DNA of 64,000 bases from Macrostomum hystrix (Eukaryota; Platyhelminthes; Macrostomidae), in assembly GCA_950097015.1 (NCBI GenBank), contig CATNEN010000002.1, positions 3,286,001 to 3,350,000 of the forward strand, written 5' to 3'. Made by a program: the position numbers and the translations under genes. The notes beneath the pieces were generated by a model. The model was given only the letters and a program-made list of their open reading frames with translations. It did not search any database and was not told the DNA's origin. Positions 10,594 through 25,500 of the stretch are shown in pieces; within the stretch, counting starts at the first letter, position 1; each line of letters starts with the position of its first letter.

Positions 10594-13500
10594 CTAGAGA
10601 AAACGATGGTGTGAGAACATTATCTTAGTGGAAGGCTGGTGGGACTTCTTCTAAACCGGCCGATCTCTTTCTGTACGGACTCACAGACTGGTTCTCTGAC
10701 TCACTGCTTTGGTCTCTTCACTCACAAAGATTTAGTAGGCCTGTGCTTAGAGATTCAGGCACTAATCTGGGGGTCGGGAGTTTGCCAAACCTCAGCCAAG
10801 AAAAATTAATCTGTATTCCCGATTCGCAGCCAACGGAGAGACAATTCAGCACATTTCGCTGACTTCTGAACATGCACAGGTACATGGATACTGTATTCTG
10901 GCACAAACTCACAGGTGATCGTATCTGCCTTGAAGTTTCTTCAGGCAGTGTACACTCTCAATGTACCTTGGGGTTCGGCTCTCAAGGGCATAAATGGCAT
11001 GACAAGCCCCGAAGCCTCGGAATCGGGCTCAGGGACATTGGTGAAGGAATGAAACTAAAACAAGTGTCGCCAATGTGTATCTCTAATTCTTACTGAACAC
11101 AGTGATTTTAAAGTAGCGCTGCCCGATGCCCTGCGAAGGAATCTCGGAAGCATTCTGAGGCCGGACAAAGCAGACAATCTCCTTGTTGTTGAGCGTGTCG
11201 GGGATGTCGCTGATTGTCAGAGTGTTGCCCTCCTGCTTGGCGTAGTGAGGAAGTCCGCTCTGGCCGACTAGATAGAACTCGTACTGGTGCGGGAATGGGA
11301 TCTCAGAGACTCGACCGCCCCTTCAGAATGGAAAAAGCAGAACAGCTGATATTGTAGTTGTAGTGAGCAAACAAAAATTTCTTTCAGACGTTTGGGTTTA
11401 ATAAAAGAAATTCTATTTTCGATAAGAGACTTGTTTCTATGAGTTGATCGAATCTGCAGTGTTTGATGGATTCAAAAAACTATCCAGGCAATAAATGTTG
11501 CCTAGTCTCCACTAACCTCACTAACCTCAGTCTCTCAGTTTTTCTCCAAATCATGTCAAGACCACCACTACTCCGCTCCAATTGTTATACGAGTATATGC
11601 AAAATACGATACAACTTCATCCGCCGTTCAAAACGCATATTTAAAAGTTAATTCCAATTATGTTATAACAAAAATAGCTAAATAGTAAATGATGTTCTCC
11701 CAGCCACCCTAACTCCTCCTAGATCATCGTACAACCACGGGCCAATCAGAGCGCGGACTAGCTCTCTTGCTGTTCGGGCATTCTTACTCATTGTATTTAG
11801 CGTCGCATCGGATCAGCGCCACTCCACCGCGGGTCATGTAGAACTTGAGGTAGCGGTCATTGTAGCTGTACCACTTGTAATACTTCATGCGAATGCGGAT
11901 TTTCGACTGCACTTTCACAAAGTCGAGCTTTTTTGTGTAGGATGTCACGGCTTTGGTCTCAGGATTCTGTTGTTTAGCTCGGCACTGCCATTGGTAATCG
12001 GCGTACCTATCGTAGCTTGGCACCCGACAGTAGACAATGTTCGCCGCTACCTTCATATTGTCGCATTGCTTTATTACTAGAGGCACGTCCGACGATGTGT
12101 ATGGATCATAGTGCACCAGCTCCAGGTCCGTGCCGTACGGATTTCCAGTCATTTGGCAGTATATGGTCACATTCGGGTCATAGTAGCCGGCACCAGTCCA
12201 CCAGAACCAGTCCATCGGAGAGTAGACAGTGTCGGTCACCGCGAGGCTGTCGTTTTGCACTTTGTACATCATGCCGTAAGTGTCTTTCACGATGATCTTC
12301 AGCTGCAGTGGATCGTCTGAGGATCCGAATTTTTACAGAGACATTGTTATGAAGGGTTGAGGTAGACTATCAAAACTAAGTATTTTTTTTCAAATGTTAA
12401 AAGGCGGGTAAGAGAAAAAGTGACAAAAGTTATTATATAATATTATACACACTAAGTCAAAAAATCCGTAAATAAACTTACAGTCCATCGACTCGAAGCG
12501 CATGTTGATCGACCTGGTTTTGTGCGCAACGTCGTTTTTCGCATTGCAAGTGAAGGGCAGTTGATGTACATGCTTGTCCATAATAAAAGTAATGTTCGCG
12601 TAGCTTCGGTTTCCGATCTGACCCGCGTCAGCCAACTGTTAAAATAAATTCGGAATGTGTGAAGCTAGTCAAAAGGCTACATTGAATTTTGGGCTTTCGC
12701 AGTGCACCACTGCCTGACGGGGACAAATTTGGAACAGTAATACAACCTGGAAGGAGTTTGCCTGTGCAAGCATCCGTGTGTAATTTTACACAGTATATCT
12801 ACTACCCGTGAGGGGAGGAGTGGCAGAGCGGTCTATCGCATTTACCTCTAGCACCAAGGTCCCTGAGCTCGATTCCGTGGCGAGGCCACATTCATTTGGG
12901 GCGCAGCCACAGAGGATGCCCTTGAGGGCCAACCTCCGAGGCACAGTGAAAGTGTACACTGCCTGACGATGAGAAATTCAGGGCGATGTACACACCTGTG
13001 TGAGCATGTGTTTGCGTACAGTATCTGTGTACTTGTGTACTCAGGAGTCAGCGGAATGGGCAGAATTGCCTCCTTGCTTGCGCCAGGTATAGTGTCACCA
13101 AATTATGTGCCGTTGACTGCAGCCCTCGTGCAATTAATATATTATTACTATTGTTTATATAGTTGATATTTTATTTGAATTTTGGCTGTTCATCAAAACT
13201 AAAGGTAGGAACTAATTTTCGAAACTTGCGATTTTCTAAAATTAGATGTACATTTGGTCAGTGTCTCATTCAGTCTAGTTAGCGCGCTCATTGTACATTT
13301 GCTATGCAACTAGTGCAGTCTGACCATGAGCCATTCTCAATCCGACTCCTCCGTACCGAAGGAATCTCTAGCGCCAATCGCAGCACAGCATGAGCAGTCT
13401 CAGCGGAGCGGCAGCCTGTACAATCGCTCGTGTTGGAAGACAGGTGGTCCGTGCTAACTGTGTCAGAAGGAGATCAGCCACGACACTCAGATGTTCCATT

Positions 13501-16500
13501 CCTGTATTGCTACGACTACTTGGGACCTGAGCACAAAGTACTATTCGAAAAATTGCTACAGAGTACACCATGGGAAGCATGCAAATGTAAAATCAAAGGA
13601 ATGATATGCGACGAACCGCGGCGCACATTTGCATACGGAAAGCCGTACACTTACGCAGGAGTCGAATGGCCAGAGAACGAAAAGTGGCCTGAAGAGCTCC
13701 TAAAAATTCGGGACCAATTATCCTTAGAGACTGGAGTCGAATTTAACAGCGCTTTGCTCAACCTCTACCGAGATGGCAAAGATTCCATCGGATTCCACAA
13801 GGACGATGAAGATTGCCTTGGATGCTATCCAACAATCGCTAGCCTCCCGCTTGGCTCTGTAAGAACCTTGGTCATTCGAAATATCAAGGAATCGAGAGAC
13901 TACAGCCTCGTCATGAGTCCAGGAAGCTTACTGTTCATGCGTGGGCTCTCTCAGACTGACTTCCTACACTCTGTGCTGAAACAGCAGCATAGTGCACCGC
14001 GTATAAATGTCACTTTTCGCTGCGTTCAGAAGCGAAACTGCGGTTGACATCTCATTTCTAAGCCGACAAGCCAAACAATCAAAAACAAGGTGGCGCAAGA
14101 GACAATCAGTGACAGGCAGCAGCTCGGTGGCAGACTCAACATCTGCAGAGGAATCGAGCTTATGTGACGGACAGGCGACAGCTCAATTCAAAGTTCCGAA
14201 AAATAAGAAAGCAAAGAAAGGACAAGCGCTGGGAAAATCAAGTGATAGACCGGAAATGCGAACGTTAGCAGTGAAAGCGACCCAAATCGAAGTAGTGCTT
14301 GTCGACACTGCATGCAACACCGACTCCAGTCTACTGATGGACACGGACCTTAAACGGTTGAAAGCGGTTGAAGAAGGTGTCGCAGCGGTCCTGAGTGAGA
14401 TCAAGCAGCTAGCACACCGGCTTTCTATGGATGACTATATACGAGTACAAAAAAACCCGAAATACGCTCCAGTCGTTGATTTCTTCACTAAGTCACAATA
14501 CTGAGGCCCGGCTGCTGGCCAGCCAAGCAGAGATTCTTAAAACACTGAACACGAGTAAAGCAGAATCAACTAACCAAAGAAAGCAAATGATTGCTTCAAC
14601 CAAAGACTTACTCACTGCCGAAGAACGCGCAACAAGAGAGGATATTCACAAGAGTAAAGCAGCGATCAAGGAGTTCCATGATAAAATCACAGAGATGCAT
14701 AGCCAGCCAAAACAGGTGTCAAGCCCAAGCAGGACATATGCGGAAGCCCTAAAATCTCAAACAGCATCATCAGCACCATCGAGAAGCGAGCAGCCGACAA
14801 GACCTCCAGAAATCTCGTTTCTGGCAGCGCCAGCAGAACAAGCAGCTCGACACCCAAAAAGGTCAACGCAATCGCAACACGATGTAATCGTTCTGAGTAC
14901 CAAGCGAGGAAAAAAATGATCGACTACAGAAGGATTTTCCATAGCAACACATTGCGAGATGTGTACTACGAGTGGCAAAGTAAATTTATATAAATCCTAT
15001 GAGCACCGAACTTTGTCGCTCGCTTAGATATCGACTTAGATCCGGGTCTCTCAGTTGAGTCGACATACAAAGTAGTGTCAGCGATTGCAGAGGGATCGGC
15101 AAACCATCATGCGAGCTGTCAGCACCTTGTCATTCTTCCCGAAAAGAACACCACAGTCGCACAGATATTCGAAGGCGAACTGAAGGACTACAATGTAAAC
15201 CATCGCCTACTGGTTATCGATTTCGCCGATCACCACCATCAGTTAGATGGAGTACTGAGTGGAAGCGGAGTGCATCTTCATACAGCAACTGCAAGTTGTG
15301 TGAAAGACCTACAAATTAAAACAAGAAGCTATGTAAGCCATCCAGTGCAAAACAGAAGAATTCCAACTAATTCGAGAAGTAACGAAAGGCTGGATTACTT
15401 CCAAAGAAACACTCACGCTCAGTACCAGCCAGCTCGAAGTAAATATCACCAGAACTCCTTCGACAGAAGTCACAGAAATTTCACGTCTCAAACTTACGAG
15501 GAGAACTATCGTGCAGATATGGAGGACAGCCGCGGATGCCGCCACCGTCGCGGTTACAATCGCTATCCCAGATATGGTCTCTCTGGCCACAACAACGCAG
15601 CAAGCGCACAATATGAGACTGCTCCCTACTGGGAGAGGCACTCAAGAGGCACTCGAGACGATCGCGACTTCGGTGGTGCTGGTGGCTGGCAGCCGTCCGA
15701 TTGCCATACCACCCGCTACAACGGACGCTACGGTACCAGGCCTTGGTAGATCAACAAAGCGGCAACAAAAAGATTTGCGACAAAGGAGGAGCGGAGTCGA
15801 GAAGGCTCATGGTTAACGTTTATCGTAGAAACTTCTGAACTTCTTCTTGTTGCTTCGCTGTAGTCTTCTCTCACTGTTAACTTCTATCTATTCCTTTTTG
15901 TGATAACTTGTTATCTCATATTAAGCGAAACATGCTATCTCATTCAACCGCGAATTTTAAATTCCATATAACCCAGGCAGCTCAGGGCAGTCGCAATCAG
16001 TTCACTTCCAAGTATTACGATGAGGGTGTCTGGGAGGATATAAAAGGTCTCATTCAGACGTATTCCACAATAGGAATCGTTCTCACAATCGGTGATTTTA
16101 ATGCAAGGACGAGGTCAATGCAAGCAAATTGTGGTCCTCATTTCCAAAGAGTTAATCAGGACACGGGAAAAAACAAACATGGCCTCCAACTCTTAGAAGT
16201 GTGTTGTGAAACAAAATCAGCCATCCTCAATGGGCTACGAGCGTAAGTGGAGTAGCTGAAGGGGATATTTTGGGAACCTACACTTACAGCTGGGACGCAG
16301 CACTATTGTTTATGCCATTATTCCATAGATAGTCTTGACATGGTGGAAGATTTCTTCGTCCACCCTCAAAACTTCCTCTCAAAGCACTCTCTATTGGCAG
16401 TCAAAGTGCGCATACAAGACATGAACCCTCAGGAAGTCGTACGCGGGAGCAAGACCATAAACTATCCAAGGCCACCCACCTGGAATCCCGTTGCACAGCA

Positions 16501-19500
16501 GCACTTCATCGAAGCTCTAGAAAATCAACAGAGTCAACAGTCAACAGAGTCTGGACTTCATAAAGCAGATTGTTACACAGGAAGAAAAGGAGACCTCATC
16601 TATTGACGATCTCACATCTAAGTTAAACCGTCTGCTGGAGGAGTCCGTTCCCAAGAGCGGGGGTAAAAATATTATTCCCAACAAATTCTGGATAAACAGA
16701 GACGAAAATCTTTGGGATTTGGCTAAATCATTAAAGTACGTAGCAAGGAAAAAAGTCGAAAGCCAGCGGACAGATCACTAGTCACAGAATACGATGAGCT
16801 TGCAAAGAATTATAGGAACCATCTAAAATACTGAAAAAAGCTGACATAAATTATCTTATTTAGAAAATGGCATGCTCAAACACATCCAGGGGATTTTGGT
16901 CAGGTTTAAAAAGAGCCGAGGAATTGCTGTTTCAACAAGCGAGTTTCCAGGGCACAACCCCCAATAGCAGATATTCAGAAGCACCTTAGCAGCATTTTCA
17001 TCATGCAACCCTCAGTCAGATGCCTCCGAGGGCATCCTCCAAACCCAAAAATCTTTACAGACACAACAGTCGCACCCAGGAAATTGATAAGGCAGTGAAA
17101 AAAACTAAAGAAGAAAAAGGCAACAGGAGTTGACGGAATAACAAACGAGCACACGATAAATTAGAAACACATTTCAAAGACCTGAATTTACTATCAGCTA
17201 ATCAAATAGGAAACAGAAAAGATTGCCGGACTTCTGATAACATCGCAGCCCTATTGACATTAATTCATAAAAAGAAGAAAATGAAAAGACCTTTCCATTT
17301 AGTTTTCTTTGATTTAAAAGCGCCTTTGACCACCCAACCCTAGTCACGCGATTAAAGCAGTTGGGCGTGAACCCAGCAATAATAATTATCATTGAGAGTA
17401 TGTACTCAAGCGCGAAATTTCACCTCAAGGTGTCAGAAAGCACAGCTACTGAGACGTTTTAAATTACTAATGGCGTCAGGCAAGAATGACCCTATCTCCA
17501 CTGCTATTCTCCCTATACATCGACCCGCTAAGCAGAATTCTATCAAACTCATTTCAAAGCCATACCTCCATATTGAATGAAGAAGTAAACAACTTGCTTT
17601 ATTGTGACGATTTAGTCATTTTTGGTGTAGACCTGACAGAATTACAAAAAGGCCTCGACGAAGTAGCCGATTTTTGCAATACTCATAAATTAGAAATAAA
17701 CATTGAGAAGACAAAGCTTCTGAGCTTCAATCTCCAATCTCCATCTCAATCTCCATCTCAATCTCCATCTCAATCTCCATCTCAATCTCCATCTCAATCT
17801 CCATCTCAATCTCCATCTCAATCTCCATCTCAATCTCCATCTCAATCTCCATCTCAATCTCCATCTCAATCTCCATCTCAATCTCCATCTCAATCTCCAT
17901 CTCAATCTCCAACACAATCGAGCGTAGACAGTTTTTACATGGTCAACTGGTTGAACCCGTACAGCAGTGGTAATATCTTGGGTTTCACATGAACGTGAAG
18001 GAAATAATAGATGCTCATTCCATAGAACTAGGCAAAAAATGGATATCCAATAATGCTTATGAGAAAGTTAGCGGGATTTCAGAGAGTAAAACACAAACAG
18101 CTCATCTTGTTTAGCACAACTTGATTGAATGCATAGTTCTCTATGCATAAGAGGCCTGGGGAGCTTTTGTCTTCTGAAAACTGGGTACTTGGGATGGGAA
18201 CCTTAGAGAGAACTAATTTTAGAATCTGCAAGTCGATTCTGCAAGTTAGTCCAAACACTGACAGCAATGGTGCTCGGTCCGAATTAGGAAGACTACCACT
18301 GTTATATAGTATTCAAAAAAGAAGCCTTCAATACTGGTCCTCAGTTCGGAGCCGACCAGACTCCATCATCGCGAAATTGGAGGCAGATACAGAATACAGC
18401 GATGTTGGCATTGGGGAAAAATGAGTAGTGAAGTAATGCGGAATTGTCAACAGACTAGAAAAACAGTCCATCAAAACGCACAGGGAGAACTTGAGTCGGA
18501 GTTCCGAGGGCACTGGACTCAGAGGATGGGAAAAGCAGCCAAGCTCAGCCACTTCTTCTACACGTTTAAGAAAGATTTCTCTAGAGAAAAGTACCTAACA
18601 ATAATCTCTAACCCAGAACAAAAGCGCACAATGTCCCGATTTCGTCTAGGAAACCACAAACTGGCCTGTGAGATATTGCGCACTGTAAGACCGGAAATCG
18701 CCTATGAAAACAGAACATGTCCAAAATGTAGAGTCGAGGTAGAGAACGAAACTCATATTCTCTTTAGTCCGTTGGTCCATTGGTCGGCTTATGTTCCAAT
18801 TAGAAATAAAACACAATAGCTATTCTCCTTTCGGGAGCAAAGTGATTTCAGTCACAGTTTTAATTTTATCTTTAAATTTAAATATTTCATTTTTAATGCC
18901 TTTGTTTACAAATTAAAAATATTTATTCACCTAAAACTGATCTTATGCATGCTAGTGTTTTTCTATCGCCGTTTTTATCGAATCGTTCAGCCTTGTTACC
19001 AACATCAAATAAACAAAAAAATCAGCACCCAATCGGAGCGCGCGCTTCAATAATAATAATAATAATATATTGTCTTATAATATATTATTATTATTAACGT
19101 CGTCAATAACTGGCGGCGAATCGAACGTCGTCAATCTTGTACAAAATAATTTCAATACTTCAAGATCCAGAACACTTACAACCACGCCAGGAACGGTAGT
19201 AGCATTCTTCCCCCAAACATCCCACCAGATCTTGGCTGGCGGCACAGCGTTTTCATCGTAGCAATAGAACCACTGACGCCCGCCATTGATGAAAGTCCCC
19301 TCCGCCATGATGCATTTCGGTACGGGCGGCTTCTCTGAAGGTGGAAATTGAAACGAAGAGTGCCTAGAACAAAGACTACATGCAACTTGTTGGTGCAAAC
19401 TAGTCCAAAGGCTTGACCGTGACCTCATTAAGGCTTCAAAAATGCCTTGCCCAAGGCCACATATTGTTTTTCTTTCGGCTGAATTTCGAACTCCAAACCT

Positions 19501-22500
19501 CATAGTAAGAAGTTCGAAGCTCTAACCATTGAGCTAAAGCCACTAGCTCCAAAGTTACCCCTAGCTCCATCTCATAAGCTTTCTTTCCAATTCAGGCCTG
19601 GTACCTTCAACTGCAGTGATAAAGACGTTGTATTCCATGACCTTGGAGAACTGCGACTCGCGGCCAGGTTGAAAAAAGGTGTGGCAACGGCAATAGTACA
19701 TGCCAGAGCTGTCGTGCTTCGCGCCGGTGATGTTCAAAGTCGGCTGAGTCTCCGAGTACAATGGGATCATCTTGGGCCGAGTGCGTCCGAGCAACTGCCG
19801 GGCACTTTTCAGCGGCGTGTACACCCAGGAATAGCGATGACATGGCAGCCCGTCGTCATCCAGATTGTTGCTGCTAGGCAAGCATGATAAGTTGACGCCT
19901 GCACCCTCTTTTAGATAGATGTTTCTGGTGCCTGCGAGTTTTGGCAAGACTTCAATGTCCGCTTTCTTCGAGTCAAAATTAGACACCGCTATTGTTGACT
20001 CTGGCTGACGCTGGCAGCTGAATGTGCCCCAGTGCTCCACGCCCAGCGGGTTCAGTACAAGATCGTCGCCATCGCGAGACACTCCAGGCGGTAGCAAGTC
20101 TGCCTCAGTCTCGTCCATCGAGCTGTAGCGCTGCTTGTTCTGCGCGCCCAGAGGATTCCCCAGCGATACCGCTGAGTTTGCGTTGGCCGGCGTGAACTTC
20201 CAGTGGATGGGAATGCTGACCTCGTTTGGACTGCGGACGATCTTATTGCACTTGAGGCGCATCGCACTGCCCACAGGCTGCTCCACCTTGCTGGTTGGTG
20301 ACGTCAGTTCCCAGTTGAAGGGCTGCCCTGTGTGTGGGAGACAACAGAAATACTAAATCCAATGAAAGCAGGTCTATTGGCGATATAATCAAGACATGTG
20401 AAGTGGGTGCTCAGATTTGAAATGGTGGAGTACGACGACATAATCGCCAAAGAATCATAGCCAGGAGGGTCAGGTTTAGGAGAGGAACAGGGTGCCTTAT
20501 GCATTCAACCTTTTTTAGTTAAAAAGACCTCCGGGTACTGAAGTATTTCAAATACAGAATAATATTTTTTCTGCATCTCTAAAGATATGAACAACCAATT
20601 ACAATGAAAACACAGAACGCTAAAATTTTCTGTTCATTCCAATAAACAACTTGAAAAATAAAAAATCATCGGCATCAGCGAGATATTCAACGATTCTCGT
20701 CGGGGTGTATGCTGGCAAAAACCACCAACACCTGTAAAATTTTTCTGCAAAGAAAATTTCACCATATGCCATGCATTCATGCATTCAAATTAAACTGTCT
20801 AATTAGCACACTTACGTGGCTTAAGAATGATCGGCATTCTTCGACTAACAGTGACATTGTTGACCATGTCGCTGACGTGGCATGTCCAATAGCCGGTGTC
20901 ATTGTCATTATTCATGTCGTGGACGACTGTGTCCGTAAAATTGGCGCCGTTGGCCTGCTGCTTGATGGCTTCGAAGCGCTCCGAAAGACGCCCAGTAGGG
21001 AACGGGAGCCGTGTCAAAGTGGCCCTGAACTGGGCCGGTCGCGACGGCTGCATTGTGGAGTGGACGGTTGTGGATTATTGTTAAGTTTCTTAAGTTTTAA
21101 TGTCATTTAGAGAAGAGCGACGAACCTCCTTGGCCACAACTGAGCACTTTAGAGTGGTGGTGTCGGGGTCCTTGGGATCGCTTCGCAGCACCACCCTCTT
21201 CACCGAGCTGCTTTGCACCGTCAGGTTTGAAAATGCCACTGCGGACCCGGATCGTCTGTTGAAGCCTTCGCATCTGTACCGACCACTGTCTGACGGGCTG
21301 GCGTCCTTGATCACAAGGCGGGTCGACTTCTCATCGCGCACCTGGTAGATTCGGGACGTATCTGCCAAACGACGTCCATCAGAGTCCTGCCACTCCAGCA
21401 GCCAGGCGGTGCCGTTGTAGCCGGGTTTTTGTCGCCTGACCAGGCAAGTCAGCACCACTGTACGACCGGACGGCACATTCAGGGTCTCTGGCTCCACGGT
21501 TGGAACCACGTCTGTGAATGCATCGGCCACGGAGTTGACAGTTATGGTACACAATATGCTGATCCCGGGATATTACACACAGTATAAGATCCTTAGATAT
21601 GAACTGCTTTGAATCTGGTTCACTTTATTCAGCTTTTAAAACTTTGGATTTACACTGAACTAGTTGATTTTGTGAACCACTTATATTTTTCTTGTCTGAG
21701 AAGTAGCGTAGTCATGCAGAGAAAAATTTTGCAACAAAAATTGACAACTGTTTTTCTGCTATCAGTTTCTAGATCCAGACTAGCTAGATAAAACCTGCAT
21801 GTGATGCTGCAAATTCCCATCATAGCATGGTCTAGCCTTAGTCAGCAGTGGCTCTTATTTGACCAATTTTAATATGAGCCGATCAGCTCGGCTATAAACA
21901 GCACCCATATAGGCAAAACCAGTGCACTTGATATCGCTATTATATACTTAGCACATTGAACTCGGCCATTCGATTTGAATGGAAATAGTTAGGTTAAATG
22001 TAAATGGAATGGAAACAAAGCTATTCGTTAGCTTACACTCTTCACAATCGGGTCGCTGTCCTCTTGGTCGGCCCACAATCTTGTCTGCATAGCCTTCCTC
22101 GCAGCTGAAATCGTTGAACAAGGAGAGCAAGCAGTACATGTACCATGCATGAATGAATGCTTGTTTCCTATGTAGAACTTTCGCTTTTCGAATGTGAAAT
22201 CTTATCTAACCACGACTCGGCAAGCGACTATTAGACTCTGCTGAGGTACTGAGTTTTTTACCTGATTTTCCTCCTAGACTCTTAAAAATAACGAACCATG
22301 TAATTTTATTGCTATTTTATCTTCTGTCTGAATTGAACTGGAATTTGGTCTTACGTGTCACAACCCGGAGAGTTCCTGTAGCCTTCTAGGCAGGGAACAC
22401 ACTTCCACCTGTTCACAGTTGAGTTGTAGTCCACAATCTTGTGGAAATCTCCGGTTGTCTTGCAGTCCTGACGATGAAATTGTTAAGTCTTGATGTAAAA

Positions 22501-25500
22501 CATTTTTGAATTACGGTTTGCTGCCAAACCATTTGGTGATATCAGCTTTAATTTGAGTTTATCTTATTCCACTGTTTAGTTACATCGGTCTTGCTTGCAA
22601 TCAACATGGACTTCGCTTGTGACTACTTGATGCTAAAACAAATTCATGGTACTTCACAATTTCAGATGCGGAGATAAAAATTGTGTCGCAGGTTCACATG
22701 TCTTATTGAATGCTAAACAATATCTAGTTGCTATCGAGGATCCGACGAAGATGTTTGGGTTAAATCTGTTTGCGCAGAAAATCTATTTGCGCAATATTTC
22801 AGGGGCCAGCTTGCTGCCCGGGCCACCGCCTGCCGCAAGCAGCTGCTTTTAAAACCTGAAAATGCGCCCAGCATCTAACATCTAACGCTCTTCTACAGAT
22901 CCTACGAAGATGTTTAGGTTAATTTTGTTTGCGCAGAAAATCTATTTGCGCAATATTTCAGGGGCAAGGTTGCTGCTCGGGCCACCGCCTGCCGCCAGAT
23001 CCTACGAAGATGTTTAGGTTAATTTTGTTTGCGCAGAAAATCTATTTGCGCAATATTTCAGGGGCCAGGTTGCTGCTCGGGCCACCGCCTGCCGCCAGAT
23101 CCTACGAAGATGTTTAGGTTAATTTTGTTTGCGCAGAAAATCTATTTGCGCAATATTTCAGGGGCCAGGTTGCTGCTCGGGCCACCGCCTGCCGCCAGAT
23201 CCTACGAAGATGTTTCGGTTAATTTTGTTTGCGCAGAAAATCTATTTGCGCAATATTTCAGGGGCCAGGTTGCTGCCTGGGCCACCGCCTGCCGCCAGCA
23301 GCGCCCAGCATCTTAGGAGGCCCTGGGAAGGCGGCGGCATTGCTACAAGCGCTGGTAGTGATGCAGCAGCCCACGATCTCCATGAATGGAGTGGATGAAG
23401 GCAATGATGCCGACTTGCAAAGATGCAGAAATGCAAACGTGACCCCTGGTACGGGTTTAGTCTTTGTTATAAAAACATGGAAAAACTGCTTTGACCCTAG
23501 ATTTGCTTGCTGAACCCTTCCGCCGAAATTCTGGTTTCTCTTGTCCCTTGACCCGTCCTATGCGAATCATTTGCTAAACCAGCTTTATCAGTTGTAAAAC
23601 TGCTCCAAAGTGATCCAGGTGCTGGACCCAAGCCTTGCATTTTCCGAGGTTCAATTGCAAATAGCTGCTTCTCTGACAAAATTTGTGAATTTCCCCTGTC
23701 CCTCGGCTCAGAACCTTCGTGCAAAAATTGCGCTAACGTCAACTGTGACCTTAAAAGGGCACCCGTCTGCTGGTTTTTGGCCTTACCTCACAGAAAGCGC
23801 CCTGGTAGGGATCGGGGCAAACAGTGCAGCGCTCTACGGGAGCTGGTTCAGCACCCGAGCTGGTGTTGGTACTTGACTGGTACGTGATGTCCAGAATGCG
23901 CACGTTCATCTGGCCCTGGAATTGGTAGATCCGGAAGAAAATTCCACGCAGATCAGCGAGGGCGGTCATCACGTCCATTCTAGTGACGGCCGAACCGTCG
24001 ATGGCACGCAGGTTCTGCTCGTCGAGTGTCACGGAGAAGCGAGTCTCTGGGGCGCGGTTGGTGGTTCGGTCCCAATGCACCAAGGTCTGGCCTCTCCAGC
24101 CCTGATATTTGGATGAATAATAATGCATTTGAATGTAAATAACAGATGCCATTGTAGAGCAAAGCACTCTAATTTTCGACATTTGCTAAATATGAATGTC
24201 ATTCTTCATCTCAAGCACGCTCGCTGTTACGATCGTCTTCCATTCTGCTCAGCAGTTTTTTCACTTTTCACAACGGCCCCTGTCAATTTTAGCATAGACG
24301 CTGTCGCCGTACCTTGATGCCGAAGATTGGGAACGCCGTATCGGCCATCAGCGCTGTGTCCATGCGCACGTTGACTCGCACGGTGAAGCTCAATTTGCCG
24401 CCGTAGGCTGCCAGCTGAAAATGAAAGTTCACACGATTTCTTTTATTTTACATCACGAACTTGGATTCAGAGTGTCCCAGACTGTTGTCTAGCCGTACCC
24501 GCTTGCCAGACAAGCTCGTCAAGAACACGTAGGACTCGTCATCGTCTCGCAAAGCTGACGAGTCGTCTCCAGTTGGGGCCACGGCTATCTCCGCTCCGGA
24601 CTGTACTGTGAGCTTGGCGCGTGAAGTAGCGTCCTCGTACACTCCGTACAGGCCCCAGCCCATCAAACGCACCGCGGATGCTTCCACTGGTACTCGCTTC
24701 TGCAGTCGTTTGTCAAATGAAACCATGTACAGTTGATAAGCATGTCGAGACAAATTTATTAACCTATTCTAAACTGATGAGAGACTTTTCTGTACCTCTT
24801 CGAAGTAAAGGCCGGCATTTTCGCAAGCATTCGATCGGTCGGAGCAGAAGCAGGGCACGCATCCATCCGGGTGGTCCCGCCTGAGACTGTGGAAGCCCGG
24901 CTTGCACTTGTCACAGTTTTCACCTTCCACGTTCGCCTGAATTCGAAAGATGAAACAATTTCCAATTAGCTTTTTTCGTTGCACTTTATGCTCATGTGGC
25001 TTTGTACTTTTAATTTTTTCTTAAGGATGAAACAAAATCTGCGGTCAGCTGCTCACCTTGCAATTGCAGACGTTGTTCTGGCAAATGCCACCGATGTTGC
25101 AGGTCTTGTTGCAGTCGATGCCAGTGGCGACTAAATTCAGTTATCAAATTGTTGCTCAAACTTTTCTCATTGCTTTCTATCTGGCTGCGAAGAGCCAGCT
25201 AGTCTTTAATAATTATACAAAAAATCAAATGCCTGCTTGCTTGCTGCAATCGAGTAACTCCGGAAGGGCTTTACCGACTTTTATAACTCCTTGACTAAAA
25301 TATGGCCTTTCGCTTATATAAAAAGTTGATTCTCTGATGCTGGGGCACATTGGTTCTCTGCTGCTGGGGTACATTGGTTCTCTGATGCTGGGGCACATTG
25401 GTTCTCTGCTGCTGGGGCACATTGGTTCTCTGATGCTGGGGCACGTTGGTTCTCTGATGCTGGGGCACATTGGTTCTCTGATGCTGGGGCACATTGGTTC

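Larger units (their letters stand above)
13200..19095 (+). mobile_element. Decayed APE-type LINE with AlkB domain in its ORF1 region
   Basis: In 5-prime to 3-prime order: AlkB-like domain, coiled-coil and PxxxxYAEAL region, basic RG/RD-rich region, endonuclease remnant (TIGDFNAR), reverse transcriptase remnants (VFFDLK, LLYCDDLVIF), C-terminal zinc-knuckle region, then a 3-prime end AAATCAGCACCCA...GCGCGC followed by (TAA)n. Multiple frameshifts and stops show it is dead. The 3-prime end word is shared with the fragments ending near 30540 and 63280, defining one family. Clade is uncertain (CR1/L2-like C-terminus). Confidence 0.65.

Noticed and set aside
17690-17917. Repetitive Arg/Trp and Glu/Met frames on the minus strand
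   Set aside because: They are frames of the 12-bp minisatellite inside a dead LINE, not proteins.
22646-23513. Overlapping plus-strand frames with RRKSICAIFQG repeats
   Set aside because: They come from the 100-bp intronic satellite, whose unit is not a multiple of three, so no stable repeated protein is encoded.
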